A stretch of 64,000 bases of DNA from Hymenolepis diminuta (Eukaryota > Platyhelminthes > Cestoda > Cyclophyllidea > Hymenolepididae). Shown here in pieces: positions 12,101-25,541 of the stretch (positions are counted from its first letter, which is position 1; every line of letters begins with the position of its first letter). The translations under genes were made by a program, and so were the position numbers. The stretch spans positions 4,780,015-4,844,014 of the forward strand of contig CAADRB010000005.1 in assembly GCA_900708905.1 (NCBI GenBank), given 5' to 3'. The notes under the pieces were generated by a model. It made no database searches and had not been told where the DNA came from. It worked only from the letters and a program-made list of their open reading frames with translations.

Positions 12101-15100
12101 ACAAAATAACCAGATATTTTACACCACTTCAAGGATTCCCAATTGATATAATTTGAACACGCACTTTAGTTTTAAAATCTCAATGTACTCCCATATTTAT
12201 GGAGAAAAATATTACAGCATTTTTACTGTTGAGAAGATAATAAAAACGGGTATGTAGAGTTTTATACGAAATAATGAGAGGTGATGAAAAAGAGAGCATT
12301 AAAAATGGTTTCTTTATTTGTTTTTGCATTCCAGTTGCAAAATATTCACTGAATTAGCAGTTCACTGTATTTCATCCCGAAATTCAACTTCAGTAATCTG
12401 TTCCTTGGGTTATTAATCAAATTCCTATCCACAATCTCTACTGCTTTATTGGTCATTTGTCTAAATATTGCGATTGGCTATCCCTTTGATTCACCTCTTC
12501 TCTCAAAGCCTGGAAATACAGGGTGTTCTTTCTTGATCTTCAGCAGGTGTCATGACCTTATCGTAGCAGAGATCGCAATGAAGTTTGTACTCGAATAAAC
12601 ACATGATTACTATTGAAAACAAGGGCATTAATGAATATGTGGAATTAACAAAACTGACAAGTAGCTTCACTGGTGTTTTCTTTTTAATGGTTATAAAATT
12701 TTAAAATCTAATGTCTATTCCTAATAATATATGTATTACAGCCATCGGGCAATATCCATGGGTTTAAAGGAGAGGACGATAAGGCTAGAACTATACTTAG
12801 AGTGTCTGATTAGACAAAACGCCCTTTGTGTGCTTTTAATGAATGGAAATCAGCAGCTGAGGTTCAAGAACAGTTTACAAGGTAGCTGAAAAATAAATAT
12901 ATTTTACAAGTACTATGTAGTTTTAGCTTGTCTCGCACCACATTTTAGTTGGCTCAAAATATGCATTTTGAAGGTCATAAAACGCGCAGTTTAAAGTCGA
13001 AGAAAAAGTCGTCTTTTTATTTCAACCTGCGTTAGTCTTTTGAATCATCTGAAATGTTGTAAAACGTATCTTTGAGCATGTTTCGTAAGCAATTGATATT
13101 TGAAATGTAAGTTTCAGTAAATTTCTTCATAAAGATCTCATCCAGTACCCATTTTGTGTATTCAGATTATTGTAAATTTCTCACCTCAGCTACCAATAGG
13201 AAAAGTTTGCTTATCCGATGATCCCTTACCTTTAGAAGAAAACTTCAACTTTGATTACTAAATTGACGTGGTAATTATGCCTAAAAAAAACTGAATTTGA
13301 ATATTTTCAAAGACTTTCGATGTTTTTGTTTAAATATTTAGAAATTGAATTTTCTTTGACTACTGACCAACTAAAACGTAAACCTAAGCATTTCGAATGC
13401 AACTACTAAGTAGAAATTTGAAATCTCCTCGGCGGGTAAAAGATATCGCTATGTATGCAAGAGCGTTTATTTCTTGTGTTGTACTCCGTTTCTTGAAAAG
13501 TGTTTGCATAAGTTTGACAATAGAGGAAGGCAAACATCAAGAAAAAACCAACTACTCTTGAAGGCTGAACAGCCATCTAAACGATGTATTTCATAATTCG
13601 TAATCTCCTATTATTTTCAGAATGAAGCATAACCTATCAAATTATTCCAGTTTAAAGATATATGGTGATAATAATATTCACAAAACGTAAAGAAATATCA
13701 AGCCTTATTCAGTTTTTATTATTCATTTAGAGCGACATTTAATTAGAATAATAAAAATCGATAAAAATTTGCTATTTTCTCGACAGTTTTCTTTCCGATT
13801 TAAATTTAGTATCCTCGCACCTCCTGAATCCCATTAAAATATATTTATTTTATGAAGGTGTTTAGATGAAGGTGTTGCTTTATAAGAAGAATATATGGGT
13901 GCTACAAACGTATTTCGGAAAATGTTTTTAAATTCGAAAGTGGTTTTCTGAATAAAAAACGAAGGCATCATTTCTTGAGCTCTGATAAACATTTAGTTTG
14001 TAACAGCTAAGTATGAAATCTCCTCCCCAAGCATTTAACTTACTGGGGTAAACTTATTAATGGGGTGACTTTACTAGATTACTGGCCACCAGTCTGTATT
14101 TTGTGTCCACGGGGAATTTGTTTATTGAATCTTTTGGATGTGAAAGTATTGCACTTGTTAGAAGAATTGCATGTACTATATGATAAATCGATTATGAGCT
14201 TCTTGGTTAATTCTATGAAGCTTACTACACTCAAATGGCTGTTCTAGAAGCATTCAGTGTTATTGGAGCTGAAAATTTTTAATATCTGGTGATACATAGA
14301 TGGGATTTTAAAACAAACCGCATTTCACCCTGAGGATAAAGGAATGTAAAATATGCTGCATCGTTAAGCAAGAAACGGAAAACTGAGTACGTAACAGGCA
14401 AAATAAAAGTTACGGAGTATGATCATGACTAAAAATGAGCTTATTTCATTTTAACAAATATATAAGGCGATTTAAATTGTTAATGGTTGTGAAAATTTAA
14501 ATATATTACTGATAAAATTGTATAAGCAAATAATACTCAAATTCATCAGATTATTAGTATTTCTTACCGTCATTACCCCAGAATATGAACGTGGATTAGT
14601 CGTATGGTTATTCAAAGGGGTGGTAGATATTACTCAAAGAAGTAATGCTATTTATTGAAATTTCAGACTCAGAGGAGAAGGATAGATGGCTACTACAGTC
14701 ATTCTTGATACTTTTAAGAAAAAATTATTTCAACCAGTAATAATCACGCGCAATATAAGACGGACTCTTTTTGTGGAGGCATAAAATATGCATTTTGCCC
14801 ACAACGAGAAAACAAAGGGGGCCATTTTAATACGAATCTAACATTGTGACAAATCGTACAACTCGAATATAGTAACAAATGACAACAATTTTTAGGAAAT
14901 TGTTGTTAAAAATGTTCCAATTTCATTTAAGCGCGCATCATTTTGCCTCTTTTCGAAATGCGAAGTAAATCACTTCAAAAGCAGTCAAGCAAAACCGGGA
15001 AATTCTTCGGACAATTTCTATATTTATTGCATTAGTTTACTTTTGCACAATAGCTAACTTCAATAAATATTTAAATTTGCAAATTTTGCAGACGGTCTTT

Positions 15101-16139
15101 AATTATTTAGATAACGCTAGAAAGCTAATATCCAGAAGTAAACAACTTGGGAAGGTTGAAAGGTGTCTAATTTTGATTGGTTATTGAATAACTTCTCTAA
15201 AGGAATATATGTCAACGCGCCCTGACCAATCGAAATGCATACATGGCATATTACAGCATGGTAGAGTCCTCTGCAAATTCCACTAACCACTGACTCACAC
15301 CCTCGACTCTTCCACAACCAATCTTTATTACTACAATATCAGTAAACGCAGTATTTATAAATAAATCATTTTGCAACTTTAAACTCACTAGTGCCGCAAT
15401 AGGTATCTTATTTAATGTTTTCATAATTTGCAATTCCCCATCTCTTACTCTTCACGGTTCATATAATCTAGGAGAATGAAAAATGAGGGGCTGAAGGTAG
15501 TTATTGATCCATTAAATGCAATTAAACACTGGGAAATTTACAATTGAATGTAAAAATGGCAATAAAAAATTAATGTTTTTTTTCAATTTGGATTAATTAT
15601 TTCCCACATATCATTAAAGTGTGTTATATGGTAGAGGAGCGCATAAACAGAGGTGTATAGTGGGAAAGATAATTAACTGATAACAAGTTAGGGAAAAGAA
15701 GAACCAATTATGTTGATGGGTTATTAAATATATATTTGTTACACTTGTAAGTGAACATTCTGAATAACTCGCAAGGGTAGTATATTTCAACATCGAGCAA
15801 AAATAGATGTGAGTTTTCATAAAGTCTCTGCATTGAGTTCTTTGTATGTTTCCTTTCAAACGACTAATACATGACGCAATATTACGTTTTTGATGTGTTC
15901 TCCGTAGCAATTAAGTCATAAACGTTATGATAAATATTAAAACTCTGCCAGATATGAAAGAAGTCAGTGTCATAGGCCCTAATATGGAGAGTGCTTAAGG
16001 TATCAGGGACACTTAAATCTTTTTAATTTAAACTAACCCGACAATAATAATTAATGTATTTTTTAAACCAGAAGATCTCATGCCAAATACCGCTATGAAT
16101 AATGAAATGAAAAGACGAGTTGAAGTAGTGTCAGAAATG
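9169..16139. other. No recognised gene
   Basis: AT-rich intergenic or intronic DNA. Open frames of 60-98 codons occur on both strands at a density expected by chance, without motifs. The only repeat seen is the minus-strand AGCGTTATCTAAA string near 15105. Confidence 0.4.
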
Positions 16140-17160
16140 TAGAAATGGCAGAATTTCTGAAAGTCGCCAGATCTTTCTTTTGCAAAATTAGAAAGAAGCT
16201 GCTGAATCAAGACAATGGAGATGAATTGGCTGGCACGAGAAAGAGAAAGGAAGATAGTCAACGCTCTGACCCTCTCACTCATTTAGAACACCTGAGTTTG
16301 TTAGAAGGGTGCATGGCATCGTATGATGGATGAAAGTCGTGGGAAGTCGGTGTGCAACATTTTGCCAAAGATCTTCAGGTGTCTGAAGGAACAACAATAA
16401 ATACGGAATGTTGTTCATCAAGATCTCAGATACAAAACTCATACGATCTTAAGCGAGGTGTGTTTATATGACCAAAATCACTCCAAAAGAATCCTTGAAT
16501 GCGTGGAAGAGGACTCTTAAAGAAATTGAAGCACCCAGAAGAACTGGAGGGTCTTTGGTTTTTATCGAACAAGAAAGCTTCCTTCAGGATCAAAGAGTTA
16601 ATTCAAGAAAGGATAGATAGCTGTGTGCGGACAAACCTCAATGAAATTCCAACTTTTATGCATGCGCACGAAGTTTCCGCCAACAAGGATGATTTTCGAT
16701 GTTGTGAAGGACACATCATGACTCAACACTTTCTTTCACAGAACTCTAGAATCAATGCAGATAGGGATGCCTATACGAAGACCCCTTAAACCATCGGTGT
16801 TAAGCTACCTTGGATAGATAGTGTAGCCAATGGTAGACCCTATGTCTTCCCCAACAAGATTCGACTCCATCTCATAAAGCTCTTAAACCTAGGATTCAAA
16901 AGCCGAGAATTTTCATCATCATGTCACTTCAAACTGAAGGCCTCCTAACTACTCACCAGAACTTAATCCTTTGGATTATTGCGTGTGGAGCGGAGTGTGG
17001 CTGAAAATGAAGTTAAGCACTCCCATAACAACAAAACCTCCTCTCTGAAAGAGACGATGGCCCTAGGAATGGATAATATCAGTAATGACAACTTGATCTG
17101 ACGAAAGCCAGCAGTCACTTATGGAATCTAGTTGAGTCACTGATAGAAGCCGAAGGAGAA
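16140..17160 (+). pseudogene. Decayed Tc1/mariner-superfamily transposase, copy 1
   Basis: An ATG-started piece (16145-16333) holds the basic N-terminal segment TRKRKEDSQRSD. A second piece (16499-16789) gives LKKLKHPEELEGLWF, and later frames give WIDSVANGRPYVFP, QDSTPSHKALK and PPNYSPELNPLDYCVW. These are blocks of an IS630/Tc1-mariner transposase common in arthropod genomes. The second and third acidic residues are about 37-38 apart, DD37D (maT)-like. The first catalytic Asp is Asn (family SDEKN reads SNKK here), and several frameshifts and stops interrupt the chain, so it is inactive. The end aligns with copy 2 past the stop, through an ATTTGTTTCGTT string near 17190, so the element reaches at least 17210. 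Terminal repeats could not be defined. Confidence 0.88.
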
Positions 17161-17740
17161 TATATAGGATAAAACTTAGCTCGGTATTACAATTATTTGT
17201 TTCGTTAGAAGAAATTTCACTAAATATTTATTCATTTTATTTTAGATTGATGTTAAAACAAAAAAATACGCCTTCTGATAACACCCACGGAACGTTTTAG
17301 AGAGATTTTGCCCCCAGAATGTAAAAGAATATGTTTCATTTCAGAAATAAAGAAAGTTTTACTATGCCATAATGACCAGTGGGGGACAAAGAAATTATCA
17401 ACGTGCACAAAGCAAAATTTTGTGCTACTGCCAATGGATGTCTATCGTCATGAATTTGTTTCAATTTCTATCCAAGGCTGGAAGCAAAATGAACTTAGTT
17501 ATCAAATTTGAAGGAATGAGCCGTTAAACTTGAAGGTTTAAGTAATTAAATCAAATTTTGATAACTTCTGAGTCTAACTTAAATTGAATAACGCAGACAG
17601 AAGTAGGCCAAATTTTCATTCTCATTACATATTGCTTAGAATTTGATGGGCCATAACTACTTCGATCTTAAAAATGGAATAGTAACAAAATGGCCAAATA
17701 AGGATTTGTGTCGGAATTGATAAAATGATTCCATTTTTGA

Positions 17741-17974
17741 CGTCTTCCAATTGAATTTTTTAAAAATAAGCCTATAATCAGTTCAATTATTGTCTCATTT
17801 AAAGTAAGCATTCATTTGTTTTTGAAGAAGGTCTTTATTTCGGCAATGGATAATGGCACGCATTGGGGGGCTGAAAAAATATTTCTGACGGCAATGAACA
17901 AACACAAGGAGTTTGATCCTTCGCCCAATGGACAATCGATTATTGGACCTCTGCTGTTGCATCTGAGTATGTAA
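17741..17974 (+). other. Weak open frame, unrecognised
   Basis: Stop-to-stop open for 77 codons; an internal ATG at 17846 would give 42 residues beginning MDNGTHWGAEKIF. Local GC is a little higher than the flanks. No homology is recognised and the frame may be chance. It lies about 0.6 kb past transposase copy 1 and is not obviously part of it. Confidence 0.12.
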
Positions 17975-20900
17975 AACCAGTTGTGAATGCTTCGTTGCTG
18001 CGAATGTTGGCTAACTAGGCAGCCAATCATTTATTGCGTCTCTGATCTCATATGATTAAATTTATTGTTTTGGTAGAAAATAAACATCGTTTGAGTTATG
18101 AGTTTTCTTTCTTCTTCTTTCTGGAGTCTGAGTAGCTTTATTTTATAAAGGATAACTGAGTATTAGGTTCTATTTAGTAAATCACGCAAATTGATTCAGT
18201 TTTATTATTTTAGTCCACTTTTTATTGAAATAGCTCCGGATAAAGTTAATTCAAACATAATTCAATTAAATAGATGCAACCTCTAAACAGAGTTCAAATT
18301 CAAACTAGCTTTTTAACCACAATGATTTCAACTGAAATGCGATTTCATATCGCTTTCGTACAAATCTTCATGCGCATGCAGTAGTTATAAAGTAACTAGC
18401 AAAATTAAGAGAACAGTATCTGTACCTCAATTAAATAAATACCGGCGATCTCTAATATTTAAATATTGAACGATCAGCTTGTGAAAGTTAAAGAATTGTT
18501 ATCTCCAATATTTGAATGCAATTTCAAACATTACTGGAATGCCTTTTCATCAACCTGAGTAGAATTTTGTTGACTTAACACTATGTGTACCGATAAAATG
18601 CCTAATAATAGATTGAATCACTTAGTTAATTAAAATTTTCAATTTTTTAAATTAAGTGCGTATTAAAAGTGCTTATTTTAAACGTGCATTCGGCAAGAAA
18701 AACAAAATTTCTCCTGTCTCCTAATGTTTGATGAATCTTCAAATGACCTATGTAATAAGAAGGGTAAAATTACCGTCAGTTATATTTAGTCAGTCTGGAC
18801 AGATTACTTAATTATTAGGTAGTCTTCTCTGTGGAATTCAAGTCCTCTTTTAAACTTCTCGCTTCAATATCAAATTTGCAAGTCGATTATTCCATTTTCA
18901 TTTGGGATGAATGAGCTTTCTCTGATACTACTACTACTTACTTTGTTAATATGCATTTCAAATTAATTTTGTCTGTATTCAAACGCAAAAATTCAAATCC
19001 ATCTTTACTTTATATCCAAGTACGTTTCTTTGGAAAAAGAGATGCGACTGAAAATTTTAAAACTATTACAAATCAGTAGAGTTGTTTTGAAAGGATGTTT
19101 TTCATTTTATTCTAAATGAAATATTTGGGTGAAATCACTTTAGAAAAAGGTGTGTCCCGGAATAAACGCCTTTATTTCTCAGTCAGGAAACAAATAATGG
19201 TGATTTTTAGATGAGTTTTTGGAGAGGCTGGAACAAAATTCGCCGTCTAGAATAGGGATGAAATTCTAAGACATGTCGTTTCAATCATCGTTGAATAACC
19301 GGCAATTCGGTAATGAAGGTCATTTTCCATCAAAGCGCCTAAAAACAGCAATCCTATTGACAATATAAAAACTTTATTTTCTTCTCCGCAAACTTTTCCG
19401 TACAGTTTGCAACTATCCACTTCACCATTTTATGCCCGAATTCCCTTTAGAAAAGGATTTACGCAATTCAGGACAAAACATTCTTAATTAACTAAATCGA
19501 AACTGATGTCATTTACTGGTGGACATGTAGAGATGCTCATTCTTGTCAATAGTCTGCTGCCTTCTATGCATTTAAGCAGAGTCCACTGGACTCAAAGGAA
19601 TAATCACTTTCTTCGTAGTTCTTTCTCAATTCTCAAATAGCTTTTTTTATTTGTGAAATGTTATGGAAATAGCTTCAAATTTTAAATCATTTCTTACTTT
19701 GTAATAAATTAATAAATTAAATTTGATAAATAAACAACAATATATCAAATAGAGTTAGCATTATTCTTGCCACACTACCAGTAATTTTGGATGTGCCATT
19801 AATGGGGTAGCATCTGAACATGTGGAAATCACAAAATTGCCATAAAAGATCGAGTGGATAATAAATTGAAGGCATCAGGATTCGAACATTTTGCATTCTG
19901 ACTTTTGGCTGACTTAAGGACAGCCATAGTTAGTAGCGTTCCAAAATTCGAGATTTATGATTGTACCTCCTAATTTTTGGGTGCATTCTCCCCACGACAT
20001 TTCGAGTACTTTGACCAGTTGATTTACCCGCTTCGATGAAGTTTTATTTTTCAGCAAATTTGATAGTTTTCTAGCATTCTGTATATTAGATCTCTTGAGA
20101 GATCTTTCAAATTAAACGCTATTTAGATTTCAGTAATGATATCACTGAACTTGGAAAAGGAAGGCAAAGACTTCTCAAATTGTGCAGTTATAATGTGAGA
20201 ACAAGGAGTCAGGCGTCTTGTAGAAGTAATGGATGGGTATGAAGAGAGTGCTGTGTGATTTGAACTCTTGACTTTCTACTTAGCAGTTGAGCTTGCAGCA
20301 GCATGTTCTAATATTTCAAATTTCAACTATTCTAATTATTCTCCTCGATTTCGGGATAAATTCATATGCGCAATAACCCGTACTTTATTGATTGGCTGGT
20401 CCGTTTAATTAGTAGGATGCAGCACATTAATGTATCATACCCGAGATGCTCAAATTGCCATAAATAAAGTATCTTTTCACTTTATAGAGCTTCTTATTGC
20501 ATATAAACGTCTAGCATTTCTCGGCAAATTTTATCAGATATACGAGTGATCTCTGCTATAATTGCTCACATTTTTTTTTCACTGAAAAAAATCATTTTAT
20601 TCAATAATATTTTATTTGAATTTAATAGTAGTGGGTGTTTTCTTAAATTTTAAATTAATTATCAATAAATATTAAGCATCAATGAATTTTAAATAGGAGG
20701 AGCTTTTATACGTTGATACTATGTTATGTTCATTTTCTTTTCAACTTTGAAATAAAAAAATGAAAAGCAACTGCACCTCCTCACATTGAAGACATATTTA
20801 AAGAGGTATTTTTTTAAATAAATAAAATTTATTGATTCATACTATGAATAATTAAAGTTAACAGACGCTAGAATGGGCAAGTGAAAGCAGAAAAAATAAC

Positions 20901-23900
20901 GAACGCAGAGCACAAGTGGAAGTTCACGGTCTTAAGTAAAGTATTTTCTCAATCTTCTCCTCATTGGAAGTAGAGAGTTCCAAGTGCTCTTTATTAAAGT
21001 GTGCCAATAAAATTAAGTTATCGATCTTAGCCAAATTTTTGGTTAATTAGCACAAGAAATTTTAAAATTTTAGAATATAATACAAAAGGAGGAATCCCTG
21101 AATAGGGTTGAAACTCGGTATGTTTGAATAGGTAACGGCGTTGACTGTGAGGTAGTTTAAAAACACCACGTCTAAGGTCCGAAAAATCAGACTATAAGTG
21201 TGTAAGGAAAGTGAAAATTGTAATATTTTCGTACTCTGTTCAAATTTTTAACAATTTCCCCCATTTCTCAAAACTGACTGTCATGCGGTGAATGTCTGGA
21301 AAGTAAAATCGCATATCTCCTAGTGTGAGACTCAAAAATGCATCCTGTTGGAGTTCACTAGGAGTGACTTTCACTTTGTTAAAAAGTGTTCTGAATCTCA
21401 TCCATTTAGAAATGGCTGTTTAAGATGAAAATGAATCGAGAATTAATGACCAACTATAAAATCAACCAGTCAACAAAATTTGAGTGTTACGGTCAAAATC
21501 ACACTATGAACCGTGAAATGTGATAATCCAGAGATCGCGCAATGAACCGTATCGCTTATGTGAATATGGTAAACTCAGTGATTTGGAATTCGATGAAGTC
21601 AGATGTTCAGATGTCCTTCCCCTTTCATATCTTCTCATTCCTTTACTGTTCTCTTTATTCAGATGGTTTCTAAAGCTTAAAAAGTGCGTGGTAATTGAAC
21701 CGAGTGGCATTGTGAATGAAATCGTCGAAGTATTTGAAAAAGGCGCTGGGAAAATAAGCTATATTTTACTTTAAAAACACTTCAAATGGCCATTTTTTAT
21801 AACTGAAAACTCTTCTCGCTCTGGTTAAGATAAACCAAGCGTAACCAGTTCTGTAATGGCCAAGCAAAAGCAGAAAATTATTCTCTCTCACGAAGCTCAA
21901 GCAAAAAGTGCAAAGTGTTAAATTAATTTTAAAATATTTTGTTTATCTTCAATTTACTAAAAAAAGAAATCTCTATAATATCATTCTAGGAAGCATGAAA
22001 GTTGAGCCTCTATTATAATTGTTTTCCCAATTAAAAAATGACGAGGAAAGCAAAATTATTAGAATTTTATTGAAAAAATTGTTATTTAATGAAAATTAAA
22101 ATTTTATTTAAAACAAAATAAGAAATAGCACATTCAATTAGTTAGATTTCATGTCATTTTCACTTAAGCTGTTTACGATGGTTGAGTTGACAATGAGATG
22201 GCTGGGAATGGAAAAATCACTTATCCACAGTAAGAACTGGAGCAACCATTGCTGCGATGTATTGACAGCTAAGTTCAGTCTATATTTACGACTTCATACG
22301 ATCATTCGTGTGTGTGTCTCCCTTCATATTTTATAACGATAATTTAGTTTCCGGTAGGCGTTTCGTAATTCACTTCCTTCATTCTCATGGAAATTTTCAA
22401 ATATAGTTGTAGGACTGGCATTAGTTGGCAATATCTTGATTCAGGTTTGTGTATGTCTGCGAAGCCAGAGGTCACGCATTCGATACCACCGGAGCAAACC
22501 CTGTTAGCGGAGTCATCGGTCAAACTAGTTAATTTTGAAATGCTACTTATTATATCTGCGGCTGTCTTTTGATTCAATATTCTTTTGCTCAATTTCAAAT
22601 TTTGGATAAAGAAAACATCACCTTTTTAGCTATCTTTTAAAATTGTGTGAGAGTCTACGTATTCGACCTCTCTTCCAAATTCTAACTGTGGGTATATGGG
22701 GCGGGGAAATTTGGCTGACCTAAAATGAGACCTTAGTAGAAGAAAACTCAGGGTTAATGTGAGTTTCTCATCAGAGAGGCTCAAATTTGTCCAATAAGAA
22801 TGCTGGAAAAAGGGTTTCTAAATTGCGTTTCGATTTATTTTTTTAATCAAATCACAAGCTATATTAAGCAGCAATTATAGGTACATTAATTCACAATTGC
22901 TAACTCCGGGTATTTAGATGCTGCTCTTTGCAATAAAATATATATTGTGATACACAGCGGAAGTGGACTTAGAGGCAACCATCCCTGTCAGCTAATTATC
23001 AAATTAAAGAAAGTTGAATCGACATGATCAATCATGCTTAAAATCAGAAGCGATTCACAACTTTGCATATGCCTCGACTTATTCCTGTAGTGTCATCTGG
23101 TTCGAAATATACTACTTTTAACCACATTGAGTGGACACAGCTTCAAAAGCTCTACTAAAGTACGACTTTTGGCCACGGTAAGACATTAAGGTTCTGTATA
23201 TAATAAAAATTATTAATTTTATTGTCAATCTTTGGAAGAAAATGGATTAGAAATCGGTCAATATGGTCTTAAAATCCTGGACATGCATTGGCTGCAATTC
23301 CGTGGACGAATCATTTTAAATTTTAGAGCGTGGACTACCCATTAAGCAAACAATCAGTATTTTCTGTATTATTATTTCGAATTCTAATAAAAATAATAAT
23401 AAAACAAACGTTTAAGAAATATGTTATTTTTAAATCTTGAGGGTTTGAATATGTACCACTTAGTTATATGAGAAAACCCATATTTGCTATTTGCTATCAA
23501 ATAAAATGTCAATTTATGGAGGGTTGATAGCAATTTTTACATTAATTTAAACCTTTAGCACATTTATTTGATCTGAATGAACATCACGTGATCTGTAAGG
23601 AGGAAACGAATTACCTGCACTCATTAACCTTCATTTTAACTTGATCGCCCAGGTCTATCATTGTCTTTGATCTGTCCTTCCAGCACTTATTTAGTAGAGG
23701 CAGATTTAAAGTAATTTGAAAATTTTTACTGGCAACTTTACGAACGCGGTTGGGTCCCATTCTAAACCATGGATATTTCAATATTGCGATCTTTCCAACT
23801 TGGCTGAACAGAGCACACGGAACTCTTTAATGCGGTAAGGTGGATTATTGTGAATAAAAAACGGTCATTAGACATTTAACATCCGGGAAAAGCATTTTAT

Positions 23901-23909
23901 TTAATCCAA
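17975..23909. other. No recognised gene
   Basis: AT-rich DNA. A tRNA-like A-box/B-box pair near 20255-20300 is too short to fold as a tRNA. An 8-base-stem hairpin with AGATCTCT/AGAGATCT arms lies near 20088-20105. Confidence 0.4.
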
Positions 23910-23922
23910 GGGGGAGGGGGGG
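23910..23922 (+). repeat. Poly-G tract at an assembly gap
   Basis: Five Gs, one A, seven Gs, 20 bases before the N run that begins at 23943. The G tract may be why sequencing or assembly failed here. Confidence 0.85.
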
Positions 23923-23942
23923 ATTATAAATTTTAAATATTG

Positions 23943-24093
23943 NNNNNNNNNNNNNNNNNNNNNNNNNNNNNNNNNNNNNNNNNNNNNNNNNNNNNNNNNN
24001 NNNNNNNNNNNNNNNNNNNNNNNNNNNNNNNNNNNNNNNNNNNNNNNNNNNNNNNNNNNNNNNNNNNNNNNNNNNNNNNNNNNNNNNNNNNNN
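23943..24093. other. Assembly gap (151 N)
   Basis: Run of N. A scaffold gap with unknown content, bordered on the left by a poly-G tract. Confidence 1.
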
Positions 24094-24916
24094 TAAGATT
24101 AATTCGATAATATTTAATCATAATTTTTCATCAGCATAAGCGGGAAAGTGCTATTATTCAATGAAATTTTATCTTCTGCTATTAATTTAATTATTTTAGT
24201 TAATAAATGGTTGAATCCAATTTCAATTTATACTGTAAGAAAGCAATAAAAAATTTAATCTGAGAATAAAACCTACCGATTGTGCAATTTTATAGCTAAC
24301 AATTAATTCTGTATGCCGAAATGCTCAAAGTTTTATGAACAATTAAGAACGGTTTGAAAAATAAAGTCGTCTGAAGTTAATTGCTCATATCTGACCAGTT
24401 AGGTCGGTTATTTAATAAAATTAATTAAAAGACATAAATTATTGATCTTTGTCATCGTTTATTACATAGAAATTTCGTTAGATTTCTTGATTTCAATGAG
24501 GGATAAGTAATAAAACCCAGCAATTTGAGGTTTGAATTTAATCGATTGTTTATGAAGTTCGATTTATTAGATTAAGCAAATTAAGGATCCAGTAGGAGTG
24601 AAAACATGTTGATTGTAAACTTTTCTGTCATCAAATGAAATGCTGCTGCTCAGTATACCAGATGATAAGTGAGAAAACATCGGAATGAATCGTTGTATCT
24701 CAAAATACTGATCAAGAAATGTTCAACTCCGCACAACCTTTCAATTGGCTAGATAAAAAATTGAATCCCTTACTTTCTCTCCAGCTGAAATCATAATACA
24801 AGCTTTACTGAACATTTAAATCAAAGGAATTCAACAAGTAACGTTTTAAGTGTACTTCCCTTGTCTTTGTTTTGAATATGAAATATTCATTAAACCGTTG
24901 CTATGATAGATTCCTT

Positions 24917-24922
24917 TTTATT
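24917..24922 (-). terminator. Possible poly(A) signal downstream of stomatin
   Basis: AATAAA on the minus strand, about 620 bases past the stomatin stop. The hexamer is frequent by chance in AT-rich DNA, so only position supports it. Confidence 0.15.
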
Positions 24923-25541
24923 GAGAAGCTTACACTGGAAGGGTTTTAAATAATCTCTTTAATAAGTCACAGTTAAACAAACAACAACATAAAAATGAGC
25001 AAAATTTTAAATATCACAATTCATACACATATTCGAACTTCACAATTATAAGAAAGGAGTAATATTAACTCGATCGGCGTCCATATCATAGCAAAAAATG
25101 TGTATGAAAATTATTCCTCTTAAAAATCCCTACCGCATAAGTAATTATAAAAGCTGTGATTCGTGAGATTAAAACAAAAGGAGCCAATAAACTGTCTAAA
25201 AAAGTCACAAAACTTGAAGTAACAATAATTATATATGTTAGTATTTTCGTACAGTCAAATTACACGCATCACAACATCATAGAAGCGAAACGTACGTTTG
25301 CTATCAGGGATTTTTTCATTGAAACACTGGAAGGACGGGAATTAGGGAAAGAGTGAGAGGTTGGGAAGGAACAAGTAGAGAGAGCGTAATAGAATTTCTT
25401 CTTTATAAATCACATTTGAGGAGAAGTCAGTGAGTAAAACAGGTGCAGTTGGTCAATGAGAGAAATGATGAAGAAGTTCCATATGCATTTTAAGTGTATG
25501 GGTATTCTTTTAAATCCAAACTAATCTGCGGTAAAAGACGG

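Noticed and set aside
20250..20310. Minus-strand tRNA-like A box and B box (GAGTTCAAATC)
   Set aside because: The boxes are about 16 bases too close to fold as a tRNA.
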